DNA from: Dolichospermum compactum NIES-806 | GTDB lineage: Bacteria > Cyanobacteriota > Cyanobacteriia > Cyanobacteriales > Nostocaceae | NCBI RefSeq assembly: GCF_002368115.1 | Contig: NZ_AP018316.1 | Location: 2,778,476 to 2,842,475, forward strand | Direction: 5' to 3' | DNA length: 64,000 nt | In this document: positions 1 through 9,154 of the stretch, piece after piece | How the letters are laid out: the number at the start of each line of letters is the position of its first letter | How positions within the stretch are numbered: the stretch's first letter is position 1 | Program-made: the position numbers and the translations under genes | Notes under the pieces: model-generated | The model's input: the letters and a program-made list of their open reading frames with translations, nothing else | What the model was told of the DNA's origin: nothing | Database searches by the model: none

Positions 1-37
1 GTTGTAAGAACCATTATAGATAATTAAGGAAAATAAG

Positions 38-433
38 ATGTATATAGATCAGGTATTGGGAAACACATTTATGACTGACAATACCAACTTGTCTATTGCT
101 CAAGGTGCAGTTCAACAAGAAAAAGTCCAAGTGCAATATCACAACATCCAAATACCAGATTTAGCACTATCTTTAGCTCCTTTGGGATTTATTTTTGTTT
201 GGGCTATTTTTCTCCTGCTTTTTCATAAAATCCGCACCAATACAGATGATAAAGTATGCGTAAAAAATAAAATTCTACAAAAAGTCCCCTGTAAAAAATG
301 TCAATTTTTTGCCAATAACCATTATTTAAAATGTGCCGTCAAGCCTGATACTGTTCTCACAGAAGAAGCCATAGACTGTTCTGAATACGTGCCTAAAAAA
401 GTTAGCTTTTCCCATAAAAATTTATTTCGCTAA
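38..433 (+). CDS. Small single-pass membrane protein with cysteine-rich tail, unknown function
   Basis: A 131-residue protein with one strongly hydrophobic segment at about residues 43-62 (LALSLAPLGFIFVWAIFLLL) and a soluble C-terminal part. That tail holds five cysteines, including a CKKC pair followed by spaced single cysteines, which suggests metal binding or disulfides, but I do not recognise a characterised family. The start is supported by an AAGGA ribosome-binding site about seven bases upstream. A second Met at residue 12 is possible. The gene converges on crtH, with a hairpin terminator between them. Confidence 0.7.
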   Translation: MYIDQVLGNTFMTDNTNLSIAQGAVQQEKVQVQYHNIQIPDLALSLAPLGFIFVWAIFLLLFHKIRTNTDDKVCVKNKILQKVPCKKCQFFANNHYLKCAVKPDTVLTEEAIDCSEYVPKKVSFSHKNLFR

Positions 434-438
434 ATACC

Positions 439-476
439 AGATTCCCAACTTCTTTAAGAAGTCGGGGATCTTTTTC
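439..476. terminator. Bidirectional hairpin terminator
   Basis: The arms AGATTCCCAACTTCT and AAGAAGTCGGGGATCT pair around a short loop and a T-run follows. It lies between two convergent genes, so it probably serves both. The same repeat family recurs after sbcC at 5494-5526. Confidence 0.75.
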
Positions 477-480
477 CCAG

Positions 481-1986
481 CTATTTTCTCAGTTGTAAAT
501 CTACTCCAATCCGATGAGCGCAAGCAAACCCAGAAAAAGCTACTGCATTCAAACCTTGTCCGGGGAATGTACTATCTCCTACACAATACAAATTAGGAAT
601 CACAGTGCGATTGAAAGGCATTCCCAATAACCCCCACAACTTACGTTTAGGTATTGGTCCATAAGTGCCGTCTATCCGTTGTAAAAAGCGTCTGTGAGTA
701 CGTGGAGTCCCGATTTCTAAATAATCTAACCCAGCATCTAGGGCAGGAAAAATTGTTGCTAATCTGTCAATAATTTGCCCCGCTGCTATTTCTTTTTTAG
801 CCGTATACTCGCTTTCGCAAAGTCCTTGCCAATTACTAATCGAGTCAGGTGTAAAGGCATGAATAATATGATATCCTGGTGGTGCTAAATCCAGGTCAAG
901 TAGGGTAGGAATAGAAACAAAAATTGTTCCTGTTGCTGTGGTCATTTCCTGCCAATCTGTTAATAAAATATGATGACATTCTGTTCCTACAGGTAAAACT
1001 GATGCTTTTACCCCTATATGCAAGCTTAGAAAACTAGGTGATTTTATATATCGTTGTTGCCAATTTTTTTCTTTAACTGGCATTTTTTCGGCTGGTAGTA
1101 GTTTTGTAAAGGTGTCCCAGCGTGTGGCATTAGATACTATTTTTTTACCATAATAAACTTGACCATTTGCTAATTGTACACCTACAGCTTTTCCCTGTTT
1201 GGTGATGATTTTTGTGACTCGTGCTTGGTATTGAATTTCACCCCCAAATTGTGCTAAACCTGTCACCAATTTTTCGGCAATTTTCCCAACTCCACCTTTG
1301 GGATAATTAACTCCCCCATAATGTCTATCAGAAAAAACCATGCCAGCATTAATCATTGGTGTCATGTCCGCCGGAACTACTGACCAGCAATAACACTCGA
1401 TATCAATAAACTTTAATAGCTGAGGATCTTGAATATACTTTCTTGCTACTTCTCCTACATTTAAGGGTAAATATTTGGCTAAACCTAGACAAGCTAATGG
1501 ATTTTTGAGAAATACTCGGAGAAGATATTTAGGTTCTTCTAATGATAATAATTCAATATTATTCAGGCAATTAAAAACCTTTTGACATTCATCATAAAAT
1601 CTTCTGATTCCCTTGGCTTCGTGGGGAAAATAAGCAATTATATCTTGGAGAAATTTTTCATAATCTCTATCAATTTTTAAGTCCAAACCATCAGGTAAAT
1701 GATAGTGAATCTGGACAGAATCGGGAATGGTTTCCAGATTAACATTGACTGCATCTAAGGCACGGGTGAGTAAGTTGGTTGTTCCTTTATTTCCCATACC
1801 AAAAATCATTGATGCACCAACATCAAATGTATATCCTTGGCTTTGAAAATAACCGGCACTACCACCAGGAATGAGATAACTTTCAAAAACTATAACTTTT
1901 GCACCTTTGGCTGCTAATTGGGTGGCTGTCACTAAACCACCAATACCAGAACCAATAATAATGACATCAAATAATTCGGAATTCAT
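481..1986 (-). CDS. crtH: Carotene (prolycopene) isomerase CrtH
   Basis: FAD-dependent isomerase of 501 residues in the CRTISO/phytoene-desaturase-like family. In cyanobacteria it converts poly-cis lycopene to the all-trans form, between the ZDS step and lycopene cyclisation, at membranes. The N-terminal dinucleotide-binding motif GSGIGGLVTA (about residues 12-21) is followed by the family's acidic residue in VFES. The C-terminal FAD motif GDSTFPGQGLNAVAFSG is at about 470-486. Length and composition match CrtH rather than CrtP or CrtQ. It is probably monocistronic; no other carotenoid gene is adjacent. The related CrtO-type ketolase is a less likely alternative. Confidence 0.88.
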   Translation of the reverse strand: MNSELFDVIIIGSGIGGLVTATQLAAKGAKVIVFESYLIPGGSAGYFQSQGYTFDVGASMIFGMGNKGTTNLLTRALDAVNVNLETIPDSVQIHYHLPDGLDLKIDRDYEKFLQDIIAYFPHEAKGIRRFYDECQKVFNCLNNIELLSLEEPKYLLRVFLKNPLACLGLAKYLPLNVGEVARKYIQDPQLLKFIDIECYCWSVVPADMTPMINAGMVFSDRHYGGVNYPKGGVGKIAEKLVTGLAQFGGEIQYQARVTKIITKQGKAVGVQLANGQVYYGKKIVSNATRWDTFTKLLPAEKMPVKEKNWQQRYIKSPSFLSLHIGVKASVLPVGTECHHILLTDWQEMTTATGTIFVSIPTLLDLDLAPPGYHIIHAFTPDSISNWQGLCESEYTAKKEIAAGQIIDRLATIFPALDAGLDYLEIGTPRTHRRFLQRIDGTYGPIPKRKLWGLLGMPFNRTVIPNLYCVGDSTFPGQGLNAVAFSGFACAHRIGVDLQLRK

Positions 1987-2210
1987 AATTTGTAATTTAA
2001 TCCAAAAAAGAGGGAAAAGTCTGCTGCTGCTGACTAATCCCGCCTGCCGATCCTTTAAAGAGAGGAGAACACTTGAAAATAATATAACTCAGATTGAGAA
2101 TCTTTGTCAACTATTAATGAGAAGATTTATCAATAAAATATATTTACTCCTGACTCCCTCCTGGGCGCAGTCCCTTCGCCCCTACTCCAGCTTTCTTCTT
2201 TCTTCTTTCC

Positions 2211-2332
2211 AGGACTTACGCAACCGACACATTGGTAGGGTGCGTCAGACTGCATAAGTCCTGCCAATAAACAGATTATTGATATCTGACGCACCCTACA
2301 ACAGATGTTTAGTGTGACACTTGCGTAAATCC
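2211..2332. repeat. MITE-like inverted repeat, GTAGGGTGCGTCAGA family, copy 1
   Basis: The inner arms GTAGGGTGCGTCAGA and TCTGACGCACCCTAC enclose an AT-rich core. The outer arms GGACTTACGCAA and TTGCGTAAATCC extend the symmetry. It has no coding capacity. Related copies lie at 39878-39940 and 44866-44953. The rest of the 1987-2461 gap holds only a short ORF before sbcC. Confidence 0.75.
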
Positions 2333-2389
2333 CAATATTGTAAATTTTTGTAAAATTGATGTCTTCAAGACTAGAAACCTGCTAATTAC

Positions 2390-2461
2390 ATGACTAAACT
2401 AAAAACTAAGTGCATCTGTACTGTTAACAATCAAAATTGTAAATGTGGCACTATAGTCTGA
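2390..2461 (+). CDS. Possible 23-residue Cys-rich leader peptide upstream of sbcC
   Basis: ATG-initiated 24-codon frame (23 residues plus stop) whose TGA ends at 2461, immediately before the sbcC ATG at 2462. It has two CxC motifs (CIC and CKC), reminiscent of small metal-binding peptides. No clear ribosome-binding site is seen, and a frame this short can occur by chance. If translated, it could couple translation to sbcC, whose product has a zinc hook. Confidence 0.25.
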   Translation: MTKLKTKCICTVNNQNCKCGTIV

Positions 2462-5400
2462 ATGATCCCAGTCCAACTTATCATTAAAAACTTTCTCAGT
2501 TACCGTGACGCAAGTTTAGATTTTAGCGGCTTGCATACGGCGTGTATTTGTGGTTCTAATGGTGCGGGAAAATCTTCCCTTCTAGAAGCTATCACTTGGG
2601 CAATTTGGGGTGAAAGCCGTGCTAATGTTGAGGATGATGTGATTCATTCTGGTGCGAAAGAGGTCCGAATTGATTTCACTTTCCAAAGTGGTCAGCAAAC
2701 TTATCGGGTAATTCGCAACCGGGTTAGGGGTGGAACTAGTATTTTAGAATTTCAAATTGAAACTCCTACTGGGTTTCGTCCTTTGACGGGTAAGGGATTA
2801 AAAGCCACTCAGGATGTCATTCTTGAACATATTAAGCTAGACTATGAGACTTTTATCAATTCTGCTTATTTGCGTCAGGGAAAAGCCGATGAATTTATGC
2901 TCAAACGTCCTGCTGAACGCAAGGAAATTTTAGCAGAGTTATTGAAACTAAATCAGTATGATGAGTTGGAAGAACGAGCCAAGGATAAAGCTAAACTTTA
3001 TAGAATCCAAGGAGAAGAGTTAGAAAATTCTTTAGCAAATATCAAAATTCAACTCCAACAACGGGAAATAACGGAAATTCAACGCATTGAGTTAGAAAAA
3101 CAACTAAGTAATTTACAACAGGTGCAAGCTTTTGAAAATATTCAATTACAAAGTTTACAGGTTATCCAACATCAAAGACAAAGTTGGGAACAGCAATTAA
3201 ATTTTGTGCGGCAACGATATGATAATCTGAGCCAAGATAGCGATCGCTTACAACAAGAACAAATAGCCGTAAAATACCAATTAGCAGATTTAGAAAAGAT
3301 TATCAATCAACAAACTGACATTCAAGCCGGTTATACTCAATATCAAAATCTGCAATCTCAAGAAGAAATCTTTGCTGCTAAATTTGAACAACATACCCGC
3401 GCTACCAATTTAAAACAACAAAAACAACAACAACTATATAAACAAACTCAAGATTTAGAACGTCAATTACAACAAGCCCAAGCTCAATTATCAGCTTTAG
3501 AACAGCAAGAACAAGAAATTACTCAAACCCTGAGTAAATCTGGGGATATTGAAACAGCTATATTACAATTAAATACCGCCCGTCAGCATTTGACTAACTT
3601 AGATCAATTACAAATGCAGGTAACACCATTATTACAACAAAGAGCCAGGTTACAAACTCAATTAGATCGCACTCATGCCAGTTTAGTCGCGCGATTAGAG
3701 CAAATGCAAGTCACAGAAAAACAATTACAAAATCAACATCACCGACAACCCCAATTACAACAAGCAGTAATAGAGATAGGAACGCAAATTGAAGAATTAG
3801 AAAAAAAGCGCGTTTATCTCCAAAGAGTCCAAGAAAAAGGACAGGAAAGACGACATTTTATTGAACGTTTGCAAGCCCATCAACGAGATTATGAAAGGTT
3901 GTTAGGAGAACTAGAACAAAAATTGCAAATGTTACAAAATCCCGATGCTAGTTGCCCTTTGTGTGAACGTCCTTTAGATGAACATCATTGGAGTAAAGTT
4001 ATCGAAAAAACCCAATTAGAATATGAAGATACTCAAGGACAATTTTGGGTAGTGCGGGAACAACTTGCAGTTTCAGATCGAGAAATTCAGGTACTTCGAC
4101 AGGAATATCGAGAAATATCTCAAAAATTATCAGGTTATGATTCATTGCGAGAACAACGGGGACAATTAGCCGCACAGTTAGAAGCTACAAGTGATGTCCA
4201 ACAACAGTTACTACAAATTATTGCCCAAAAAGAACATTTAGAACGTTCTTTAGAAAGTGGTGATTATGCCCCCGAAAAACAAATAGAAATTCAGCAATTA
4301 GATCAATCTCTTCAACAACTTAATTATAGTGAACAAGACCACGCCCTTGCCCGCAGTGAGGTGGATAAATTACGGTGGGCAGAAATTAAACAAGGACAAA
4401 TTAAGGATGCCTTAAAACGCCAAGCACAACTAACAGCTAAAAAGCCAGAATTAACAGGGAATATTACTCAATTACAATGGCAACTGCAACAGGGACAAAC
4501 TGATTCTGATTGTGCCAAAGAAATTGCTAATTTAGAACAGCAAATTGCGGAAATTGCCTATAGTTCTGAACAGCATAATTATTTGCGTCAAGGTGTGCGA
4601 CAAGGGCAAGTTTGGCAATTACGTCATCAACAATTATTATCAGTACAAGCACAATATCCGCAATTACTTAATAAAAGTCAACATTTAGAAGATTCATTGC
4701 AAAGAATCCTGAAAGAAAGAGAAATATTAACTCAAGAAGTTGATAATATTGTTAAACAATTATTTGATAGTGCCAACCCCACAGCCCAAATTAATAATTT
4801 AGAACAACAATTAGCAAACCGCAGACAGGAACTAGATAATAAAATATCTCAGTTAGGGCAATTAAAACAAATGTCCCTGCAATTGGCAACTTTACAAAAT
4901 CAGTATGAACAAGGAATACAACAATTACAAAATTGTAAACAACAACAGCGTGTGTATCAAGAATTAGCCCAAGCTTTCGGCAAAAATGGGATTCAAGCTT
5001 TAATGATTGAAAATATTTTACCTCAACTGGAAGCAGAAGCCAATCAACTACTTTCTCGATTGAGTGCGAATCAATTTCACGTCCAATTTATTACCCAAAA
5101 AGCCGGACGCAGTGGCAAATCCAGTAAGAAAAATGCCAAATTAATAGATACATTAGATATCTTAATTGCTGATGCTAGGGGAACGAGATCCTATGAAACT
5201 TATTCAGGAGGAGAAGCTTTTAGAATTAACTTTGCCATTCGTTTAGCGTTGGCAAAATTATTGGCACAAAGAGCAGGGGCATCATTACAATTATTAGTAG
5301 TAGATGAAGGTTTTGGGACTCAAGATGGGGAAGGATGCGATCGCCTAATTGCCGCCATTAACGCCATATCCGCCGATTTTGCCTGTATTCTTACTGTCAC

Positions 5401-5488
5401 CCATATGCCTCACCTCAAAGAAGCCTTCCAAGCCAGAATAGAAGTGAGTAAAAACCAGCAAGGTTCACAGTTACAATTATTGATGTAA
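2462..5488 (+). CDS. sbcC: Exonuclease SbcC (Rad50-like SMC ATPase)
   Basis: The 1008-residue ATPase subunit of the SbcCD double-strand-end and hairpin nuclease, acting on the nucleoid. The Walker A motif GSNGAGKSSL is at about 31-40. A very long glutamine-rich coiled coil follows, broken near the middle by the zinc hook CPLC (about 498-501). The C-terminal lobe has the signature YSGGEAF (about 912) and Walker B LLVVDEGFG (about 945). Length is normal for the family. No sbcD is next to it. Base composition of the coiled-coil region is biased to CAA/CAG codons. A hairpin terminator follows directly. Confidence 0.93.
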   Translation: MIPVQLIIKNFLSYRDASLDFSGLHTACICGSNGAGKSSLLEAITWAIWGESRANVEDDVIHSGAKEVRIDFTFQSGQQTYRVIRNRVRGGTSILEFQIETPTGFRPLTGKGLKATQDVILEHIKLDYETFINSAYLRQGKADEFMLKRPAERKEILAELLKLNQYDELEERAKDKAKLYRIQGEELENSLANIKIQLQQREITEIQRIELEKQLSNLQQVQAFENIQLQSLQVIQHQRQSWEQQLNFVRQRYDNLSQDSDRLQQEQIAVKYQLADLEKIINQQTDIQAGYTQYQNLQSQEEIFAAKFEQHTRATNLKQQKQQQLYKQTQDLERQLQQAQAQLSALEQQEQEITQTLSKSGDIETAILQLNTARQHLTNLDQLQMQVTPLLQQRARLQTQLDRTHASLVARLEQMQVTEKQLQNQHHRQPQLQQAVIEIGTQIEELEKKRVYLQRVQEKGQERRHFIERLQAHQRDYERLLGELEQKLQMLQNPDASCPLCERPLDEHHWSKVIEKTQLEYEDTQGQFWVVREQLAVSDREIQVLRQEYREISQKLSGYDSLREQRGQLAAQLEATSDVQQQLLQIIAQKEHLERSLESGDYAPEKQIEIQQLDQSLQQLNYSEQDHALARSEVDKLRWAEIKQGQIKDALKRQAQLTAKKPELTGNITQLQWQLQQGQTDSDCAKEIANLEQQIAEIAYSSEQHNYLRQGVRQGQVWQLRHQQLLSVQAQYPQLLNKSQHLEDSLQRILKEREILTQEVDNIVKQLFDSANPTAQINNLEQQLANRRQELDNKISQLGQLKQMSLQLATLQNQYEQGIQQLQNCKQQQRVYQELAQAFGKNGIQALMIENILPQLEAEANQLLSRLSANQFHVQFITQKAGRSGKSSKKNAKLIDTLDILIADARGTRSYETYSGGEAFRINFAIRLALAKLLAQRAGASLQLLVVDEGFGTQDGEGCDRLIAAINAISADFACILTVTHMPHLKEAFQARIEVSKNQQGSQLQLLM

Positions 5489-5493
5489 TACCC

Positions 5494-5526
5494 AGATCCC
5501 CGACTTCTCCAAGAAGTCGGGGATCT
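5494..5526. terminator. Hairpin terminator after sbcC
   Basis: AGATCCCCGACTTCT and AAGAAGTCGGGGATCT form a nearly perfect stem five bases after the sbcC stop. It belongs to the same repeat family as 439-476 but lacks a long T-run. Confidence 0.6.
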
Positions 5527-5554
5527 ATAATCATCTATATCCAATTATCTACTA

Positions 5555-6235
5555 ATGCTGAGATTAATTACCGACTTTGACGGGCCAATCATGGATGTTT
5601 CGGAACGCTATTACCGTGTTTATCAATTGTGTTTAGAAAAAACCCGATATCCTGAACAAACAATTACAGAACTGTCTAAATCCGAATTTTGGCAACTCAA
5701 GCGATCGCACACTCCCGAACTCCAAATTGCCCTAAAATCAGGTTTAGATGCCCAACAAGGGCAAGAATTTTCCCAAATCCGTAAACAAACAGTCCACACC
5801 CTCCCTTATTTCCAGTATGATGTCCTTGTCCCCACAGCATTAGCCGCACTCAGTCAAATTCAAGCCGCCGGTGTTGATTTAGCAGTAATGACAATGCGGA
5901 GAGTGAGAGAGTTGGATTATGCCTTTAATCAACATAATTTAAGCCAGTTTTTCCCAGAAAATCGCCGTTATTGCCTGAGTAACGACTATGTAAAAACCCG
6001 TGATGTCGAAGATAAACCATTGTTAATGGCTAAAGCCTTAGCTGGACTCCCCCCCGCTGCTGATACTTGGATGGTGGGAGACACAGAAGCCGACATTACC
6101 GCCGCCAAAAAACATAATATTAAAATTATCGCTGTTGAATCTGGTATCCGCGATCGCTTACAACTAGAATCTTATCAACCTAATCTGATTATGCCAGACT
6201 TAAAAACCGCTGTAAATTTCATCCTCAACCAGTAA
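5555..6235 (+). CDS. HAD-superfamily hydrolase
   Basis: A 226-residue haloacid-dehalogenase-type phosphatase. Motif I is DFDGPIMD (nucleophile Asp7, acid Asp9), motif II includes the TMRR segment, motif III is the Lys in DKPLLM, and motif IV is VGDTEADITAAK. An alpha-helical cap of the phosphoglycolate-phosphatase/beta-phosphoglucomutase type lies between motifs I and II. The substrate cannot be read from sequence. It is co-directional with sbcC but separated by a hairpin, so it is probably transcribed separately. Confidence 0.85.
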   Translation: MLRLITDFDGPIMDVSERYYRVYQLCLEKTRYPEQTITELSKSEFWQLKRSHTPELQIALKSGLDAQQGQEFSQIRKQTVHTLPYFQYDVLVPTALAALSQIQAAGVDLAVMTMRRVRELDYAFNQHNLSQFFPENRRYCLSNDYVKTRDVEDKPLLMAKALAGLPPAADTWMVGDTEADITAAKKHNIKIIAVESGIRDRLQLESYQPNLIMPDLKTAVNFILNQ

Positions 6236-6247
6236 ACACAAAAATAA

Positions 6248-6276
6248 TGGGTAATCGGCCATTAACCAATTACCCA
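6248..6276. terminator. Inverted repeat between convergent genes
   Basis: TGGGTAAT and ATTACCCA are separated by 13 bases, in the 45-bp space between the HAD gene and the CPP1-like gene. It is a plausible bidirectional terminator, although no long T-run follows. Confidence 0.4.
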
Positions 6277-6280
6277 TTAC

Positions 6281-6904
6281 TTAACGTAAAAAACTACTTA
6301 CTAACCACAGCAAGATAAAAGTCAACAGCGTAGAAAACTGATTCGCCGTCATATTGATCACTGGCAATGGTAATATCAAGCCAGCAATCAGACCACCAGC
6401 AATTAAACCAGCAATTAAACTCACCAGCGTGAATAAAACTGCTCTACCAAACTTTCCTTCCTTGCGATTCAGGAAGTAAATACCAACACCCACCCCAACT
6501 GCCAAAGACAGTTGTAAAACCTGTCCACCACTACCGGGATACAACAAACTCGTTGCACCCAAACCTAAATACAAAGCACCTGGTAGCAGGACATCAGTTA
6601 ACGTGGGCTGGTCTAGACTTCGCTGTAGCCATGCAGGAGACTGCTGACCAAGAGATTGACTTGTTTGAGGAGAAGATGGAACTCGCATTTCTGGAAATCG
6701 GATGCGCTCAGGCACTTTAATCTTACCTTCTTGGCGCATCCGCAGGCGTTCCATTAAAATCGCATCATAAGCGGCTTCAATGGCTTCTCGGACATTACCA
6801 TCACCACCATGTTTTTCCAACAGGCGATTCCGAACATCCTGGATTTCATCGAAGCTTGCGTCTTCCGATACCCCAAGTTTTTCGTAGGGACTTTGATCAC
6901 TCAT
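6281..6904 (-). CDS. CPP1-like J-domain-related membrane protein
   Basis: A 207-residue protein with an N-terminal J-like domain (PYEKLGVSEDASFDEIQDVR, residues 6-25) that lacks the HPD tripeptide of true DnaJ proteins. A basic linker follows, then three to four hydrophobic segments from about residue 100 to the end. This matches the CPP1-like family of cyanobacteria and plastids. The plant member is a thylakoid/envelope chaperone-like protein that protects protochlorophyllide oxidoreductase. A similar role here is an inference from the family. Confidence 0.82.
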   Translation of the reverse strand: MSDQSPYEKLGVSEDASFDEIQDVRNRLLEKHGGDGNVREAIEAAYDAILMERLRMRQEGKIKVPERIRFPEMRVPSSPQTSQSLGQQSPAWLQRSLDQPTLTDVLLPGALYLGLGATSLLYPGSGGQVLQLSLAVGVGVGIYFLNRKEGKFGRAVLFTLVSLIAGLIAGGLIAGLILPLPVINMTANQFSTLLTFILLWLVSSFLR

Positions 6905-7283
6905 GGGAGGTTATTACTTTAGCCTTAATCGGCGGCACTTTTTATTTTACAGAAAAACAACTTTAGATTTTATAGAAATAAAGACAACAACTAGATCGGT
7001 AACTATCTGAATTATATGTCTTAGGCAATTTTATCCATCCATTAGAATAATAGCATGAGTCGGGTCAACCGCACATAAATTCAACAAAACTGAATTTCTC
7101 GTAACTTTTGCTATACCAGCATATTTACCTCTTCCCTATCCATAATAAAAATCACATTTTATGCAAATAATCAGGATCATCATTCCTGTCCCCTGTAAAT
7201 TTTGAATTACTACCAAAGTAGAACCTGCGTCTCTACGCAATCATGGTTGTTAATCCTATGCACTTTTATAAAAACTAATCCCT
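6905..7283. other. Gene-free stretch
   Basis: 379 bp between divergent genes. It must hold the promoters of the CPP1-like gene and the response regulator, but I see no clear operator, RNA or repeat in it. Confidence 0.5.
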
Positions 7284-7982
7284 ATGGCTGTTGCTAAGAT
7301 TCTTGTAGTTGACGACGATCCTGCGGTGCGAAATTTAATCCAACGCTTTTTGCTCAAACAAAATTACCAAGTTGAGTCCGCCGAAGACGGGAAGACTGGT
7401 ATGAGTATGTTTGAAAAATTTAATCCCGATTTAGTAATTTTAGATGTTAATCTGCCGGATGTAATTGGGTTTAACCTTTGTCAAGAAATGCAGAACCGTA
7501 GTGGCGTATTTGTACTAATCTTGACCAGTAGAACCGACGAAGGTGATAAAATTCGAGGTTTTGCTAAAGGTGCTGATGACTATCTGACTAAGCCATTTGG
7601 TTTGGGAGAGTTAGAGGTAAGAGTAGCAGCTATTTTAAGGCGGCAGCGAGTTGTGACTAATGCAGAACAGCAACGCTTAATTTTTGATAAATTAACAATT
7701 GATTCTATGCGACGGGAAGTAATGCTTAATAGCGAGTCTGTTCCCCTAACTGCGCTGGAATTTGACTTATTGTATTTTCTCGCTAGTCACCCAGCTAGAG
7801 TTTGGCGACGATCCGAACTCATTCAAGAAGTTTGGGACTATGAATATGTTGGGGATCAGCGGGTTGTGGATGTTCATATCGGTCAAATTCGTAAGAAAAT
7901 TGAAATAGATCCGACTCAATCAACATTAATTCATACTATCCGTGGTGTAGGGTACAAATTTGAATGCGCTACTTCTGCCTAA
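7284..7982 (+). CDS. OmpR/PhoB-family response regulator
   Basis: 232 residues. The receiver domain (1-120) has acidic residues DDD at 10-12, phosphoacceptor Asp54 in LVILDVNLP, the conserved Thr in ILTSR, and Lys in LTKPFG. A winged-helix DNA-binding domain (about 130-228) follows, ending in the usual GVGYKFE. No histidine kinase is adjacent, so it is an orphan regulator or is paired with a distant kinase. The receiver sequence does not match my memory of RpaA, and I cannot name a specific cyanobacterial Rre protein. Confidence 0.9.
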   Translation: MAVAKILVVDDDPAVRNLIQRFLLKQNYQVESAEDGKTGMSMFEKFNPDLVILDVNLPDVIGFNLCQEMQNRSGVFVLILTSRTDEGDKIRGFAKGADDYLTKPFGLGELEVRVAAILRRQRVVTNAEQQRLIFDKLTIDSMRREVMLNSESVPLTALEFDLLYFLASHPARVWRRSELIQEVWDYEYVGDQRVVDVHIGQIRKKIEIDPTQSTLIHTIRGVGYKFECATSA

Positions 7983-8012
7983 AATTTGACTACCACCTGT
8001 AAACCCCCGCCA

Positions 8013-8037
8013 ATCCCACGCACTGAAGGTGTGGGAT
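8013..8037. terminator. Weak hairpin after response regulator
   Basis: ATCCCAC and GTGGGAT pair around an 11-base loop, 30 bases after the regulator stop. No T-run follows on the + strand, so terminator activity is doubtful. Confidence 0.35.
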
Positions 8038-8084
8038 CAAATAAATAAACTTGGTTTATGAATTTAATCCAGTATTTCTATGGA

Positions 8085-8279
8085 TTATTGATGAAATAAG
8101 GTTTCCAAGTAAACACGTGCCGCTCGGCGATCGCTCTCACCATTTTGCAGCAAAAATAACGATAAAGCCGCTGTTAAGACACGAGTTTGATCCCAATCAG
8201 GATGGGTTTCTAGATAGTTGTTCATGGATTCCTGTAATGTTTCGGGAATTTCGGTAAAGATAGGGACTGTGGTGTTCAT
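8085..8279 (-). CDS. DUF2811-type small cyanobacterial protein
   Basis: A 64-residue protein starting MNTTVPIFTEIPETL and containing the conserved stretch LFLLQNGESDRRAARVYLE. This pattern is typical of the DUF2811 family, found in cyanobacteria and without known function. I chose the Met at 8279 over the upstream Met at 8303 because AGGA sits seven bases before it. The predicted fold is small and helical. It is convergent with the response regulator. Confidence 0.8.
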   Translation of the reverse strand: MNTTVPIFTEIPETLQESMNNYLETHPDWDQTRVLTAALSLFLLQNGESDRRAARVYLETLFHQ

Positions 8280-9154
8280 AAAATTTTCCTGTAGATCAAT
8301 CAAGAGAAGTTATTTGTGTTCAGTTTTACTGAGGGCTGATTCATACCCTGTGAGGGACGTAGGGGGGATTAACATAAACCAGAACACAAAATTCAGATGC
8401 CGAATGGAATCAAACTCAGACTCATCATTTTGCGCTCACCAGGGGTGGATTTGTCAATGCTGCGAAATGTTAACAATTAGCAGTCAAAAATAAATCTTGA
8501 CCCAATAATCAGCCTTACAACTATATTTTTGTTACATAACTTTATAAAAACTCGGTTATCAAGCCTGTTAGTAGGGAAAAAGTAACAATCCCCAATAAGT
8601 CAGCAATGACTGATTAACTCGTGGAACATCTGTGGAAAAGTCGAAAATCACCTGTGGAAATCCTGTGGAATCAATGAGGAAAAAGGTGGTTAATAATAAG
8701 AATTACTATAATGTCAGGAAAATATGACATATCAGGCAATTGACACTCTCAGGTTTTTAGACACTGAATTTGACCCTTACCAAAAAACTTGTCAGGTGGT
8801 AAAGTATATAACAGGAGTCAGGAGTCAGGATAAAAACCCTTTGGTAGCAAGAGCTTGACCGTTAATTGATTTCCTAACCGCCTTGGCGCTTGCTATATTT
8901 GTAAATACAATTTATTTTATAAAAAATTTTGCTTATAGACATTTTGACGGGTCATGATCAGAAAAAAATTATCTTCTTGCCCTGCTTGCTTGTTAGTTTG
9001 ATAGCCTATACAGTTGGTGATAAGAGTTACTTATTAAGAGCAGGCTAAATGCAAGTTAAAATAGATGGAAGATAGTAATTTATTGTAGTTTCGACAATAA
9101 AAATCTCTAATCCCGTATCCTGTAGATTCTTAAATTTTTGCCTGAGAAATTGGA
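8280..9154. other. Long gene-free region, AT-rich, with DnaA-box-like array
   Basis: 875 bp without a convincing gene. Besides the phased TGTGGAA array (8620-8685) it holds AT-rich tracts at about 8500-8560 and 8905-8935 and a short GGAGTCA repeat near 8815. The downstream part should contain the terC promoter. Confidence 0.5.
8620..8685 (+). promoter_or_regulatory. Helically phased DnaA-box-like array (candidate origin or DnaA-titration site)
   Basis: TGTGGAA-type 9-mers recur on an 11-bp period: CGTGGAACA at 8620, TGTGGAAAA at 8631 (the complement of the cyanobacterial DnaA box TTTTCCACA), TGTGGAAAT at 8653, TGTGGAATC at 8664 and TGAGGAAAA at 8675; the position at 8642 is degenerate. All face the same way and the same side of the helix, next to AT-rich DNA. 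No dnaA or dnaN is nearby, so calling this oriC is speculative. Confidence 0.45.

Noticed and set aside
8218..8493. 91-residue + strand frame near the DUF2811 gene
   Set aside because: It is antisense to the start of the DUF2811 gene and lacks coding character.
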